NCBI GenBank assembly: GCA_020829485.1
Contig: JAIVFU010000022.1
Coordinates: 1-64,000, forward strand
Origin: Nostoc sp. CHAB 5834
Lineage (GTDB): Bacteria; Cyanobacteriota; Cyanobacteriia; Cyanobacteriales; Nostocaceae
Reading direction: 5' to 3'
Length of the DNA stretch: 64,000 bases
A program made the translations under genes and the position numbers. The notes below the pieces were generated by a model, which did not search any database, was not told the origin of the DNA, and was given only the letters and a program-made list of their open reading frames with translations. This document shows, piece after piece, positions 25,849-35,532 of this stretch; within the stretch, counting starts at the first letter, position 1; every line of letters begins with the position of its first letter.

Positions 25849-28044
25849 GTGAAAGGACAGCAATTATTCCATAGCTTATTGCCTGGTGTGACAGCAGCAG
25901 TCTTAACAACTCAGCCGACTTGGGCTGGTACTGTAAAACTAACTGGGGTACGGCTGGCCTCTTCTCCTAGTGTTTTGACTTCCACTTATGGTCAACACTT
26001 AGTTGGGGGCATCATGAATACGCAATTGCATTACGGTGCAAATGTTAGTGTTCCAACCCTAGTACCTGCTTCCGGTTTCACTAAACTTAGTATGAAGCCT
26101 TTAAGTAATAACAGTATTCCAGTGTTTACGGCTGAAAATACTGTTGTGCCGATAAAACAAGTACTTAAGAAAAATGAAGGTAGATTTTTCAGTTTGACAC
26201 CTACCTCTAATTCTTCCCAACAGCTTGCTGTCAGCCGTTCTGCTCAAAATAACCAAAAAAACAGTAATTCAAACGCTTATGGGCAGGAATCAAAGAGCAT
26301 AGTAGTTCCCAACTACACTTTAAAACCCTCTTCTGTCCAAAAAGAAATTTTGTCCCTGTCTTCTGCACAGCAGCCAGTGGTTCAAAAGATAAATACTGTT
26401 ACTCAGTTGCAAACATTTTTACAAACTTCAGCTACAGGTGTAAGATCAGCAAAACTGTTGTCAGGGCAAAAATGTCCACAAGAGTTGGGGAAAAGCAAAA
26501 CTGATTCCTCAGCCGCTTTGCTACTGACCTCAAGTACCTGCTTACAACAAAATGCTGCTGGCTTACGCATTGCTCAGAGTAATACCCCGATTCCGACAGA
26601 ATCGACGCCAACTCCTACTGTGCCAGAAACCGTAACTCCTGCACCAGAGGGTTCAGCGCAACCTTCCACAGTGCCGAGAACCATAACTCCTGCGCCGTCA
26701 GGGCCAGTGCAAATTCCACAGAACTTGATTCCTAGCTCAAATCCCCTGCAATTTCCTACCAAACCAGAGGAAGTGACACTTCAGGGAAATCAGCCGATTA
26801 CTTTGGCAGAGGCTTTGGAGCTAGCACGGCAGAATAATCGGGATTTACAGGTGTCTTTATTGGAGCTAGAACGCAATCGAGCTGCCCTACGGGAGGCGCA
26901 AGCTGCTTTATTACCCACTCTTAATCTTAATTCGGATATTACTCGCAGTCAGTCTGCTGGTACTCAGCTTCAGTTGGAACAAGCAGAACGACAGACGGGC
27001 ATACCACAGCCAGGAGATGAAGCTGGTACATCTTTTTCTGGTCAAGCAGAACTGTCATATAACATCTACAGTTCTGGGAGAGTACAAGCTAACATCAGAG
27101 CGGCTGAAGAACAGGTACGTTTCAATGAGTTGGCTGTAGAAACTCAGTCTGAGGAAATCCGCCTGAATGTTGCCACAGACTACTACAATCTGCAACAAGC
27201 AGATGAACAAGTACGTATCGCTCAATCGGCTGTGCAGAACTCTGAGGCTAGTTTACGTGATGCAGAAGCATTAGAGCGAGCTGGGGTTGGTACGCGGTTT
27301 GATGTGTTGCGATCGCAGGTTAATTTAGCAAATGCCCAACAAGACCTAACCCTTGCTAGATCCCAGCAGGCAATAGCCCGTCGTCGTTTAGCAACTCGGT
27401 TGAGTTTGGCACAAGCGGTGAATATCAGTGCGGCTGACCCTGTACAATTGGCTGGTCTTTGGAACCCAACGCTAGAACAAAGTATTGTGTTGGCTTTTCA
27501 AAATCGTCCCGAACTGCAACAGTTTTTGGCACAACGTAATATCAGCGAACAACAACGTAGGCAAGCCCTTGGGGAGCTAGGCCCTCAAGTTAGTTTGGTA
27601 GCCAGCTACAACCTACTAGATCAGTTCGATGATGGTGTCAGCATTACTGACGGTTATTCATTGGGAGTTAGGGCAAGCCTAAATTTGTTTGATGGAGGAG
27701 CAGCAAGAGCAAGAGCAGATCAGTCAAGAGCTAATATTGCGCTCGCAGAAACTCGATTTGCCGAACAGCGCAACCAAATTCGCTTTCAGGTAGAACAAGC
27801 TTTTTCTACCCAGCAATCTAGTTTGGAGAATGTTCAAACCTCTAATACCGCTTTAGAACAAGCTAGGGAAGCTCTACGTTTAGCGCGTTTGCGATTCCAA
27901 GCTGGTGTGGGCACTCAAACTGATGTCATTAACTCTGAAAACGACCTCACAAGAGCTGAAGGTAATCGAGTAACAGCAATTTTGGATTACAACCGTGCTT
28001 TAGCTCAGTTACAACGGTCTGTTACCCTCAGAGGATTACGCTAG
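25849..28044 (+). CDS. hgdD: TolC-family outer-membrane export protein, HgdD-like
   Basis: A protein of about 731 residues. I prefer the GTG at 25849 (VKGQQLFHSLLPGVTAAVLT), with AGGG 6-7 nt upstream, over the GTG at 25837. A signal-peptide-like segment is followed by about 290 residues of Ser/Thr/Pro-rich linker. The TolC core (about 320-731) carries ITLAEALELARQNNRDLQVS, ELSYNIYSSGRVQANIRAAE and a second repeat ITDGYSLGVRASLNLFDGGA. TolC proteins form trimeric tunnels for type I secretion and efflux. In Anabaena the gene beside kaiABC is hgdD, needed for heterocyst glycolipid export, and position plus architecture match. A possible terminator follows. Confidence 0.9.
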   Translation: MKGQQLFHSLLPGVTAAVLTTQPTWAGTVKLTGVRLASSPSVLTSTYGQHLVGGIMNTQLHYGANVSVPTLVPASGFTKLSMKPLSNNSIPVFTAENTVVPIKQVLKKNEGRFFSLTPTSNSSQQLAVSRSAQNNQKNSNSNAYGQESKSIVVPNYTLKPSSVQKEILSLSSAQQPVVQKINTVTQLQTFLQTSATGVRSAKLLSGQKCPQELGKSKTDSSAALLLTSSTCLQQNAAGLRIAQSNTPIPTESTPTPTVPETVTPAPEGSAQPSTVPRTITPAPSGPVQIPQNLIPSSNPLQFPTKPEEVTLQGNQPITLAEALELARQNNRDLQVSLLELERNRAALREAQAALLPTLNLNSDITRSQSAGTQLQLEQAERQTGIPQPGDEAGTSFSGQAELSYNIYSSGRVQANIRAAEEQVRFNELAVETQSEEIRLNVATDYYNLQQADEQVRIAQSAVQNSEASLRDAEALERAGVGTRFDVLRSQVNLANAQQDLTLARSQQAIARRRLATRLSLAQAVNISAADPVQLAGLWNPTLEQSIVLAFQNRPELQQFLAQRNISEQQRRQALGELGPQVSLVASYNLLDQFDDGVSITDGYSLGVRASLNLFDGGAARARADQSRANIALAETRFAEQRNQIRFQVEQAFSTQQSSLENVQTSNTALEQAREALRLARLRFQAGVGTQTDVINSENDLTRAEGNRVTAILDYNRALAQLQRSVTLRGLR

Positions 28045-28078
28045 TACTGCTGTCTTAATCTCTCAAATTAAAAATTTT

Positions 28079-28107
28079 AAAAGCCTCATTGAAAAATGAG
28101 GCTTTTT
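28079..28107 (+). terminator. Intrinsic terminator after hgdD
   Basis: AAAAGCCTCATT and AATGAGGCTTTTT form a perfect 11-12-bp stem with a GAAA loop and a T-run, 35 bp after the hgdD stop. This is the most textbook-like terminator in the window. Confidence 0.85.
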
Positions 28108-28134
28108 AGTAAAAAAGCTGCGAACAGGGAATTT

Positions 28135-28422
28135 TAGGACTTACGCACTGTACAAATACATCGTGATGTGGATTAACGAAAATCCGTTGTTTCAGGCTTT
28201 TTTTAATTATCCTGCGATGCCTACGGCGGTAAACTACGTAAATAGGCCATGCTGTAGGGGCTAAACTTTGCTCATTGGTGTCAACTTAAGCTAAAATACA
28301 TGTCCCACAGGCGTTTTACCCCCCTTAGAAAGGGGGGAAAAAGAAATCTAGTTCCCTCCCCTTTCTAAGGGGAGGGTTAGGGTGGGGTGACGCGGTGAGT
28401 GATGGAAAATGCGTAAGTCCTA
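28135..28422. mobile_element. MITE-like element with 13-bp TIRs and possible 4-bp target duplication
   Basis: Perfect inverted ends TAGGACTTACGCA (28135-28147) and TGCGTAAGTCCTA (28410-28422), flanked on both sides by ATTT (28131-28134, 28423-28426), which fits a 4-bp target duplication. The 288-bp interior has no open frame. It carries a GCGATGCCTACGGCGG small dispersed repeat at 28214 and a CCCCTTAGAAAGGGG palindrome pair. It is a non-autonomous element between hgdD and argB. Confidence 0.75.
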
Positions 28423-28531
28423 ATTTATACAAAAAGCTTATTTTGCTTTTCGCAGCAATGAGACATTGTTACAGGTTACAAAGTCTTCTACACTGACTGG
28501 AATAGGTTTTAACTCTTAACGGCGGCTCCTC

Positions 28532-29425
28532 ATGACGGTCAACGATTCTGAATACATCAGGCAAGCTGAAGCCACTCGTGTGCGTGTACTAAGCGAAGCA
28601 CTACCTTATATTCAACAATTCGCCGGTCGCACTGTTGTTGTCAAATATGGTGGCGCAGCGATGAAAGATAGCACACTCAAAGACAAAGTTATCCGCGATA
28701 TTGTATTCTTATCCTGCGTGGGCTTGCGTCCAATTGTAGTACACGGCGGTGGCCCAGAAATTAACAGTTGGTTAGATAAGCTGGGAATTGAACCACAATT
28801 TAAGAATGGTCTGCGAGTCACTGATGCTGCCACAATGGATGTGGTAGAAATGGTTTTAGTTGGTCGAGTTAACAAAGAAATTGTCGCGCTAATTAACCAA
28901 GCTGGTGGATTGGCTGTAGGACTTTGTGGTAAAGACGGTAATCTATTTACAGCCCGTCCCCAAGGTCAAGAAGGCATCGGTTTTGTGGGGGAAGTCAGCA
29001 ATGTGAATATCAAGATTTTGGACACCCTGGCTAGCAATGGCTATATTCCGGTAGTGTCCAGCGTCGCCGCAGACGAGACAGGGCAAGCTTATAACATTAA
29101 CGCCGATACTGTAGCTGGAGAAATTGCTGCTGCACTAGGAGCAGAAAAGTTAATTTTGCTGACTGACACCAGTGGAATTTTAAAAGATTACAAAGATCCA
29201 TCTACTTTGATTCCAAAAGTAGATATTCGTGAAGCCCGCGAGTTGATTGCCAATGGTATAGTTAGCGGTGGGATGATTCCTAAAGTTAGTTGTTGTGTGC
29301 GATCGCTTGCTCAAGGAGTCCGTGCAGCACACATCATCGATGGTCGCATTCCCCACGCCCTGTTACTCGAAATCTTTACTGATGTTGGGATTGGGACAAT
29401 GATTCTGGGTTCGCAGTTTACGTAG
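28532..29425 (+). CDS. argB: Acetylglutamate kinase
   Basis: A 297-residue amino-acid kinase catalysing the second step of arginine synthesis, phosphorylating N-acetylglutamate. Signatures are [11 protein letters not shown] (phosphate-binding Lys), [47 protein letters not shown] and [18 protein letters not shown]. The length and N-terminal extension are of the arginine-sensitive, PII-regulated type found in cyanobacteria, where PII binding relieves feedback inhibition. It is monocistronic, with a palindrome directly after the stop. Confidence 0.97.
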   Translation: MTVNDSEYIRQAEATRVRVLSEALPYIQQFAGRTVVVKYGGAAMKDSTLKDKVIRDIVFLSCVGLRPIVVHGGGPEINSWLDKLGIEPQFKNGLRVTDAATMDVVEMVLVGRVNKEIVALINQAGGLAVGLCGKDGNLFTARPQGQEGIGFVGEVSNVNIKILDTLASNGYIPVVSSVAADETGQAYNINADTVAGEIAAALGAEKLILLTDTSGILKDYKDPSTLIPKVDIREARELIANGIVSGGMIPKVSCCVRSLAQGVRAAHIIDGRIPHALLLEIFTDVGIGTMILGSQFT

Positions 29426-29451
29426 AGACGCGATTAATCGCGTCTCTACAC
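29424..29451. repeat. Perfect palindrome after argB (dispersed family)
   Basis: GTAGAGACGCGATTAATCGC followed by GTCTCTAC is a perfect 28-bp palindrome overlapping the argB stop. The same core recurs near 13804 and 50064 and a variant at 11752. It may act as a terminator hairpin as well as a dispersed repeat. Confidence 0.8.
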
Positions 29452-29522
29452 GAGTCAGTAGTTTGAAGTTTGGAGTTTAGAGTTTGGAGTGAAAAGCTCT
29501 CCCTCATCTCCCTCATCTCTCT

Positions 29523-29957
29523 TTACCGGGGATAAATGAAAACACGCGATCGCCCACCGCTAAATGGTGTACGTCGCCATGAGTTATTTATAATCACCGG
29601 ATTAACTATGGTTGAGTCTCGAATTGCCGGATTAATCAAAGTCGGATTAATCAGGGTGGAATTTCTCACGTTCTGCCTGAACTGGGGATAGTAATAATCG
29701 GGGTAATTATTGCGTTGTGGCATGAGTCCCGTTGCTGGATCTACAGGCATAGGTGTGGGAATCGGACTACCATAAATAAAGGAACCGACAGCAGGCGATG
29801 TCTGACGACAAGCTGCTTCGCATCTACGCCTGACTCCATAACCACCATCAATCACGATCACAGACTGTGCAGAAGCTGGAGCAATGGTTACACCCATAAC
29901 TGCTAAAGTCATGGCGGCTTCGAGCCAATTCAGTTGCCAATGCTTGATTTTCAACAT
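29523..29957 (-). CDS. Secreted small protein of unknown function
   Basis: A 144-residue protein with an N-terminal export signal (NWLEAAMTLAVMGVTIAPASA, cleaved before QSVIVIDGG). The mature part has two Cys (RRRCEAACRQ), a Pro-rich middle (YGSPIPTPMPVDPATG), and an Asn/Ile repeat-like section (STLINPTLINPAIRDSTIVN), ending in basic residues. The repeated xNPxI motif suggests a short beta-strand ladder. No family is recognised and no partner gene adjoins. Confidence 0.65.
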   Translation of the reverse strand: MLKIKHWQLNWLEAAMTLAVMGVTIAPASAQSVIVIDGGYGVRRRCEAACRQTSPAVGSFIYGSPIPTPMPVDPATGLMPQRNNYPDYYYPQFRQNVRNSTLINPTLINPAIRDSTIVNPVIINNSWRRTPFSGGRSRVFIYPR

Positions 29958-30126
29958 ATTTTGCTCACTTGTATTTGATACCAGAATTTTTAATCAGAAA
30001 ATAATCGCAACTACTTAGTTAAAATTTTAGAAGTTTATTTACTTTCAGGTTGCCAGCTTTGGAAAAAAATCCAAAAAGATTGCTGGCATTGGCAAAATTA
30101 AAATAGTGCTGATTTTTATATAAGCC

Positions 30127-30669
30127 GTGAGTGTAGAAAGTTTAGAAATTGCTAAAACCCGCTACCAGGCTGGGAAAGCTGCCTTTGAAAATGGGCAATA
30201 CCGCGAAGCCATAGAAAATTTAGAAAAGGCCAGCGCCCTGTTAGCTCGTAATTCTCGCCTTGGGGGGGAAGTAGAAATTCATCTGGTGACAGCTTATGAA
30301 GCAGCTGGACGCACGGATGATGCGATCGCTCTTTGCGAAAGACTCAAACGCCATGCCCATTTTGAAATTAGCAAACAAGCGCGACGGATGCTTTACATCT
30401 TGAAAGCACCAAAGCTGAAAAGACCCAGCGAGTGGATGACCGAAATCCCCGATTTGGGCGCACTATCCGATAATGAACTTAAAATTTCTGTACCTGCTAA
30501 GTCTACTAAATCTTCTGTGCAGCAAAAGCCTAAACCTGCCGAGCCAGAATTCGTTGACCTCAGTCAGGTCAATACCAGAGATAATCGCTTTATCTGGGTG
30601 GCGTTAATTGCCATTGGTTTAACCATCTCGTACTTGGTTTGGTTGAATTTTTCAGGAACCCCTGGCTAA
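30127..30669 (+). CDS. TPR protein with C-terminal membrane anchor
   Basis: A 180-residue protein starting at GTG (VSVESLEIAKTRYQAGKAAF). Residues about 8-95 form two to three TPR-like helix pairs (YREAIENLEKASALLARNS, AYEAAGRTDDAIALCERLKRH). Then come a KRPSEWMTEIPDL segment, a Pro/Lys linker, and a single membrane span at the end (FIWVALIAIGLTISYLVWL). The TPRs should therefore face the cytoplasm or stroma side of a tail-anchored protein. It resembles conserved cyanobacterial/plastid small TPR proteins; the role is unknown. Confidence 0.8.
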   Translation: MSVESLEIAKTRYQAGKAAFENGQYREAIENLEKASALLARNSRLGGEVEIHLVTAYEAAGRTDDAIALCERLKRHAHFEISKQARRMLYILKAPKLKRPSEWMTEIPDLGALSDNELKISVPAKSTKSSVQQKPKPAEPEFVDLSQVNTRDNRFIWVALIAIGLTISYLVWLNFSGTPG

Positions 30670-30950
30670 TCCTAACAGTAGATATTTTCGTGCTGGGGTT
30701 CCTTCGTGCTTTTGCAGCCCGTTCGTCACTCAGCAGTATAGTTCGGATTAGATCCCCCGCCTGCGGCGACCCCCTTAAAAAGGAGGTAGAGGAATTAAAA
30801 ACAGCCCTGCCCTTTTTAAGAGGATAGAGGAATAAAAATAGCCCCCAATTTATCGGGGGTTGGGGGAATCTTCGAGAGATAAAGCAAGTTAACCGAACCG
30901 TATTGCGCCGCCCAGTAGTAGAAGTCAAGATTGGTTAAAAAGTTTGACTT

Positions 30951-31868
30951 TTGGGGAGATTTATGATTCCAAATTCTTCAATTTTCGGAAAGATTTTCTT
31001 TTGGCTAATTAGACCATTTAGTGTTGTATTGACAAATATGAAATTTCTCTCAGTACTGAATGGTATAAATCGAATGAACCGCGTCTTTCCCAAGCGAAAT
31101 CCTATTTTGTGGCTAGTACTGTTAACATCCCTGCTACTAACTGGCTGTGTTAATTACGATGTCGAACTTAACTTTGACAATTCAAATAGTGGCGAACTAG
31201 TACAACATATTAAGCTGGGAGAGCGGCTAACTAGTTTTAGTGGCGATTCTGTGTACGAATGGCTAAACAGCATAGAGCGCCGCGCCCGTAAACTTGAGGG
31301 TAAAACACAGCGAGTTTCCCAAGAAGAAATCATTGTCACAATTCCTTTTAGTAGTGGTAGGGAATTGCAAGAGAAGTTTAACGAATTTTTTAGCTCCCGT
31401 GCGAATCAACTTTCTAAGTCTGTTCAGAGCGAATCTGACTCAGAACTACCGAAAATTGAATCAAACGTCCTTTTGGAACAAAACAATTTTTTACTTTTAG
31501 TTAGAAATCGATTGATTTATGATTTGGATTTGCGATCGCTATCCTTAATTGCCAGCAAAGGTAACGTCTTGGCTAATGCTGGTTCAATTCTCGACTTGGA
31601 ATTTAGCTTAAAGACTCCTTGGGGAGCCAAAAATATTCAACTAACTGAAACTGCCATAGAGCCAGAAAAAAATGGCAATCGATTAGTGTGGAAACTCCAG
31701 CCTGGTGAGCTAAACCACATAGAAACCGTTTTCTGGCTTCCCAGTCCCCTTGGTATTGGTGCGTTGTTAATTATCCTGTTTGTCTGGGGAGGATTGTACT
31801 TGAGATACAATTTCATGCCAGATCCCAGAATTCAGTTTTCTCCCAAAGTAGCAGGGAATAGGGAATAG
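30951..31868 (+). CDS. DUF3153-like lipoprotein
   Basis: A frame of up to 305 residues. The likely working start is Met about residue 42 (MNRVFPKRNPILWLVLLTSL, near 31075), because a lipoprotein signal with LLTGC follows immediately. Upstream Met codons at 30951, 30963 and 31039 would bury the signal. The mature domain VNYDVELNFDNSNSGELVQH ... LTSFSGDSVYEWLNSIERRA and a C-terminal membrane span (LGIGALLIILFVWGGLYL) match the DUF3153 family of cyanobacteria, of unknown function. The region after the stop carries tandem GGGAATA repeats. Confidence 0.8.
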   Translation: MGRFMIPNSSIFGKIFFWLIRPFSVVLTNMKFLSVLNGINRMNRVFPKRNPILWLVLLTSLLLTGCVNYDVELNFDNSNSGELVQHIKLGERLTSFSGDSVYEWLNSIERRARKLEGKTQRVSQEEIIVTIPFSSGRELQEKFNEFFSSRANQLSKSVQSESDSELPKIESNVLLEQNNFLLLVRNRLIYDLDLRSLSLIASKGNVLANAGSILDLEFSLKTPWGAKNIQLTETAIEPEKNGNRLVWKLQPGELNHIETVFWLPSPLGIGALLIILFVWGGLYLRYNFMPDPRIQFSPKVAGNRE

Positions 31869-32269
31869 GGAATAGGGAATAACTTTAGTTCTGGGTTTAG
31901 AGCCGCACTCAAAAATAACTCCGAAAATGAATGTAGAGACGTTGCTCCGAAAATGAATGTAGAGACGTTGCAATGCAACGTCAAGACAAGGGTTTCAGGT
32001 AACGCATAATTAATTTCTGGAGATGTCTATTCCAACACCCACAGTATATACATTGTCCAGGGACTTGATAGTAAAGACATCAGAATATTGACAGGGCAAG
32101 CATCAGGATTTTTAGAGACTAGACATCGGTAAGTTAGCTTAAAGTCCGACAGTTACTTTATGGTAACTACTTTACTTTAGTAACTAGTTACTTTTAGTAT
32201 CTAATTTAATGCTTTGAAATTTAGACTCAAAAAAAGTAAAAGCAGAAATCTTAGCTAATCAGGAGATAT
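31869..32269. other. Intergenic region with short repeats
   Basis: No gene seen in about 400 bp. It contains three GGGAATA units at the left end, a direct repeat of a CGAAAATGAATGTAGAGACG segment at about 31920 and 31948, and AT-rich sequence with TAGTAACTAGTTACTTTTAG upstream of the azoreductase. Confidence 0.5.
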
Positions 32270-32272
32270 TTG

Positions 32273-32890
32273 GTGGTAAACATTCTACATATTGATTCCA
32301 GCCCTCGTGGTGAGCGATCGCACTCCAGAGAACTATCTAAGGAATTCGTCAGTAGTTGGAGGGCAGCACATCCTGAAGATGCGATCGCCTATCGAGATAT
32401 TGGGCGTCACACAATTCCTCACGTTAATGAAGCTTGGATTGCAGCTGCATTTTCAGCACCAGAAACCCATACCCCAGAATTAACTGAGGCACTTAGGATT
32501 TCTGACGAACTGATTGATGAGTTTTTGGCAGCCGATCGCTACGTCTTTGGAGTGCCAATGTACAACTTCAATATACCTTCCACTTTTAAGGCTTACATTG
32601 ACCAAATCGTTCGCGCTAACCGGACTTTTGCTATAGATGCTCAAGGTTTAAGAGGGTTAGTCGAGGGTAAAAAGGCGGTGATCATTACAGCTCGCGGCAG
32701 TGACTTTAGCCCGACATCTCCTTTCGTTGCCTACGACTTCCAAGAACCATACCTGCGGGCGATTTTCGGTTTTATTGGGATTACAGACATTCAATTTATT
32801 AACGCTAATAGCCTGAACGAAGGTGATGCCCGTACCCAATCTCTATCAGAAGCACGGGCAGCAATTAAAAATTTAATCACCCACTGGTAA
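32273..32890 (+). CDS. azoR: FMN-dependent NADH-azoreductase
   Basis: A 205-residue flavodoxin-like quinone/azo reductase. The start is taken as GTG 32273, which is 6 nt after AGGAGA; a TTG one codon earlier is too close to that site. FMN-binding motifs are LHIDSSPRGERSHSRELS, FGVPMYNFNIPSTFKAYIDQ and ITARGSDFSP; YLRAIFGFIGITDIQFI follows, as in AzoR/NQO-type enzymes. It transfers two electrons from NAD(P)H to quinones or azo dyes, probably protecting against quinone stress. It is a single gene facing pdxH. Confidence 0.93.
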   Translation: MVNILHIDSSPRGERSHSRELSKEFVSSWRAAHPEDAIAYRDIGRHTIPHVNEAWIAAAFSAPETHTPELTEALRISDELIDEFLAADRYVFGVPMYNFNIPSTFKAYIDQIVRANRTFAIDAQGLRGLVEGKKAVIITARGSDFSPTSPFVAYDFQEPYLRAIFGFIGITDIQFINANSLNEGDARTQSLSEARAAIKNLITHW

Positions 32891-32972
32891 TGTCATGCAG
32901 GGCATTGGTCATTGGGTATTGGACATTGCTTATAGATTCTTCTCCCCCTGCCCCCTGCCCCCTGCCTCTTCT

Positions 32973-33617
32973 TCACGGTGACAACCGCTCTATTTTCCAA
33001 GTGTCATTATCTAAACGGCTATAGAGCAAGCGATCGTGCAGACGGCTGGGGCGGCCTTGCCAAAACTCAATTTCTGTGGGGATCACTCGTAAGCCTCCCC
33101 AATGAGGTGGTCGGGGAATCTCCTCATTTTCATATTTGCTCTTAAACTCCTGCAAACGTCGCTCCAGAACTTCTCGGCTTTCTATCACCTCGCTTTGATT
33201 AGATATCCACGCACCCAGGCGACTGTTGGCAGGACGACTGTGAAAATACTGGTCGGACTCAGTTTCGGAAACTTTCTCCACATACCCCGAAATTCTGACT
33301 TGACGTTCCAGTTCTGCCCACCAGAACACTAAAGCCCCTTGAGGATTTTCTGCCAGTTCTTGTCCTTTGTGACTGTTGTAGTTGGTAAAGAAGGCAAAGC
33401 CCCGTTCATCAAAATCCTTGAGCAACACCATTCTGGCTGAGGGCTTACCGTCTGGTGTGGCGGTAGCAATGGTCATGGCATTGGGTTCTGGGAGTTGCGC
33501 TGCTAGTGCCTGATCGAACCATTTTTTAAATTGGATAAACGGATTAAGGTCTACTTCAAGTTCGCTTAAACCTTCCAAAGTGTAGTCTTTGCGAAGGTCA
33601 GCTACAGTTTTGTCCAT
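32973..33617 (-). CDS. pdxH: Pyridoxamine 5'-phosphate oxidase
   Basis: A 214-residue FMN enzyme making pyridoxal phosphate from pyridoxine or pyridoxamine phosphate. Conserved stretches are [60 protein letters not shown] and the C-terminal [17 protein letters not shown], which carries the substrate and FMN contacts. Length is typical. It is monocistronic, with CCCCCTGCC short repeats after its stop. Confidence 0.96.
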   Translation of the reverse strand: MDKTVADLRKDYTLEGLSELEVDLNPFIQFKKWFDQALAAQLPEPNAMTIATATPDGKPSARMVLLKDFDERGFAFFTNYNSHKGQELAENPQGALVFWWAELERQVRISGYVEKVSETESDQYFHSRPANSRLGAWISNQSEVIESREVLERRLQEFKSKYENEEIPRPPHWGGLRVIPTEIEFWQGRPSRLHDRLLYSRLDNDTWKIERLSP

Positions 33618-33642
33618 TTTGATTTACTTCCTTGCTATCAGA

Positions 33643-33784
33643 TAAGTAAAACGACGTAAATAATTTGCATGTTTGTAGTAAGGACTTTAGTCCTAAAAGA
33701 AGGACTAAAGTTCTTACTACAAACTTGATTACAATAATTTTACATTACTTCACATAGTTCGATTTATTCGCACCGACTTACTTA
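33643..33784. mobile_element. MITE-like dispersed element, copy B (inverted)
   Basis: The same family as 15236-15379, in reverse orientation: left end 33643-33666 and right end 33761-33784 are inverted repeats, and the core contains the TAGTAAGGACTTTAGTCCTA palindrome and TACAATAATTTTACATTACT. It lies just upstream of pdxH and of the AI-2E transporter gene, in their divergent promoter region, so it may alter expression of either. Confidence 0.75.
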
Positions 33785-33884
33785 CGCCTATACATATCTT
33801 TGTTAAAAATATCTATGATGATGATCAGTACCATCAATAATTTTACAAATTCTCTTAAAGAATATCTAAAATAAGTTGCATAAG

Positions 33885-34967
33885 ATGCACCGTTCGGCCT
33901 CCCTTCAACGCCTGTTAATTTATGGTCTAAGCGGCCCGATTATCGCTCTCAATGTCTGGCTGCTGTCTGTGCTTTTTCGCTATTTTCAGCATCCCATTAC
34001 CGTCTTGATCATTGCAGCGATTCTGGCTTTTTTACTAAATTATCCGGTTAAGTTCTTTGAACGTGCCCGGATCACGCACACTCAGGCGGTGATTATAGTT
34101 TTACTTGCAACATTAACCCTGTTTGGGATTCTGGGTGTCACTCTAGTGCCGTTGATCATTGACCAAACAATCCAACTGTTAAATAATATCCCTGATTGGT
34201 TAGGGGCGAGTCAAGCAAACTTGAAGCAGTTTGAGATGCTGGCAAAACGACGTTTGCCGATTGATTTGACGCTTGTGAGCAGTCAAATCAATGCCAATAT
34301 TCAGAATCTGGTACAACAGCTAGCTTCTGGTGCAGTGGGATTTGCTGGAACACTGCTATCAGGCTTATTTGACGCAGTGTTAGTCATCGTGCTTGCATTT
34401 TATATGCTTTTATATGGCGATCGCGTCTGGTATGGTCTGGTCAATCTTTTGCCCTCTAATATTGCAGATCCCCTCACCGCATCCTTGCGCCTAAATTTTC
34501 AGAACTTTTTTCTCAGCCAGTTGTTGTTAGGACTGTTCATGGTGCTAACCCTAACGCCAATTTTCTTAGTGATGAATGTGCCCTTTGCCCTGCTGTTTGC
34601 CATATTAATCGGCATCTCGGAACTCATTCCCTTTATCGGCGCATCTCTCGGCATTGGTCTAGTGACAATTTTAGTACTGCTACAAAATTGGTGGTTGGCA
34701 GTTCAAGTTGCGATCGCGGCAATTCTCATGCAGCAGCTTAAAGATAACTTGTTAGCTCCCAGGTTACTCGGCAACTTTATTGGGCTGAATCCTATATGGA
34801 TTTTCGTAGCTATTTTGATGGGATTTGAGATTGCTGGGTTGTTGGGGACGCTTGTTGCTGTTCCCATTGCTGGTACTATTAAAGGCACTTTCGATGCGAT
34901 CAAGAGCGGCAAGCCAAGTGACTTTGTATCAACTGTCACTATTGCTCATGACCCGCCCCCTGATTAA
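33885..34967 (+). CDS. AI-2E family (PerM/YdiK-type) membrane transporter
   Basis: A 360-residue polytopic protein. I chose ATG 33885 (MHRSASLQRLLIYGLSG); an upstream TTG would add three residues. Hydrophobic segments come in the family pattern: two near the N-terminus, an amphipathic cytoplasmic part (IDQTIQLLNNIPDWLGASQA ... NANIQNLVQQL), then about five more spans, with the conserved LIGISELIPFIGASLGIG motif and QQLKDNLLAPRLLGNFIGLNP near the end. The family contains exporters of autoinducer-2 and Na+/H+ antiporters; the substrate here is unknown. Confidence 0.9.
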   Translation: MHRSASLQRLLIYGLSGPIIALNVWLLSVLFRYFQHPITVLIIAAILAFLLNYPVKFFERARITHTQAVIIVLLATLTLFGILGVTLVPLIIDQTIQLLNNIPDWLGASQANLKQFEMLAKRRLPIDLTLVSSQINANIQNLVQQLASGAVGFAGTLLSGLFDAVLVIVLAFYMLLYGDRVWYGLVNLLPSNIADPLTASLRLNFQNFFLSQLLLGLFMVLTLTPIFLVMNVPFALLFAILIGISELIPFIGASLGIGLVTILVLLQNWWLAVQVAIAAILMQQLKDNLLAPRLLGNFIGLNPIWIFVAILMGFEIAGLLGTLVAVPIAGTIKGTFDAIKSGKPSDFVSTVTIAHDPPPD

Positions 34968-35017
34968 GAGAGCAGGGAGAGCAGGGGAAGCAGGAGAGTT
35001 AAAACTTGAAGGTGACT

Positions 35018-35395
35018 TCAGAAGCTCAACTTCCACCCTCAGAAGCTCAACTTCCACCTTCAGAAGCTCAACTTCCACCCTCAGAAGCTCAACTTTGAGC
35101 CTTTGAGAGTAAACTTTCACCCTCAGAAGCTCAACTTCCACCTTCAGAAGCTCAACTTTCACCCTCAGAAGCTCAACTTTCACCCTCAGAAGCTCAACTT
35201 CCACCCTCAGAAGCTCAACTTTCACCCTCAGAAGCTCAACTTCCACCCTCAGAAGCTCAACTTCCACCCTCAGAAGCTCAACTTCCACCCTCAGAAGCTC
35301 AACTTCCACCCTCAGAAGCTCAACTTCCACCCTCAGAAGCTCAACTTCCACCCTCAGAAGCTCAACTTTGAGCCTTTGAGAGTAAACTTTCAAGT
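35018..35395. repeat. 21-bp tandem repeat array, 18 units
   Basis: Eighteen 21-bp units (TCAGAAGCTCAACTTCCACC plus C, with TTTCACC and CTTGAAG-like variants). Units 4-5 and the last two contain the same variant TTTGAGCCTTTGAGAGTAAAC, indicating a block duplication within the array. Each unit has the dyad GAAG-ctcaa-CTTC. Both strands remain open (HPQKLNF on plus, VELLRVE on minus) because the period is divisible by three; I do not regard these as genes. It lies between the AI-2E transporter and scpA. Confidence 0.88.
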
Positions 35396-35532
35396 TATAA
35401 CTCCCTATGCCCAATACCTAAAATCAAAAGTTGCACAATCCGATCTCACAATTCACAATGGTGATTGATTCCAAAGTTTAGGGAATACTCCCAACAGGCA
35501 ATTCTTGTCATTAATTAACTTAAAACCCGTTA

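Noticed and set aside
34929..35468. Heptapeptide ORFs (VELLRVE on minus, HPQKLNF on plus) in the third array
   Set aside because: Same cause as above; both strands open at once is a sign of the repeat, not of a coiled-coil protein.
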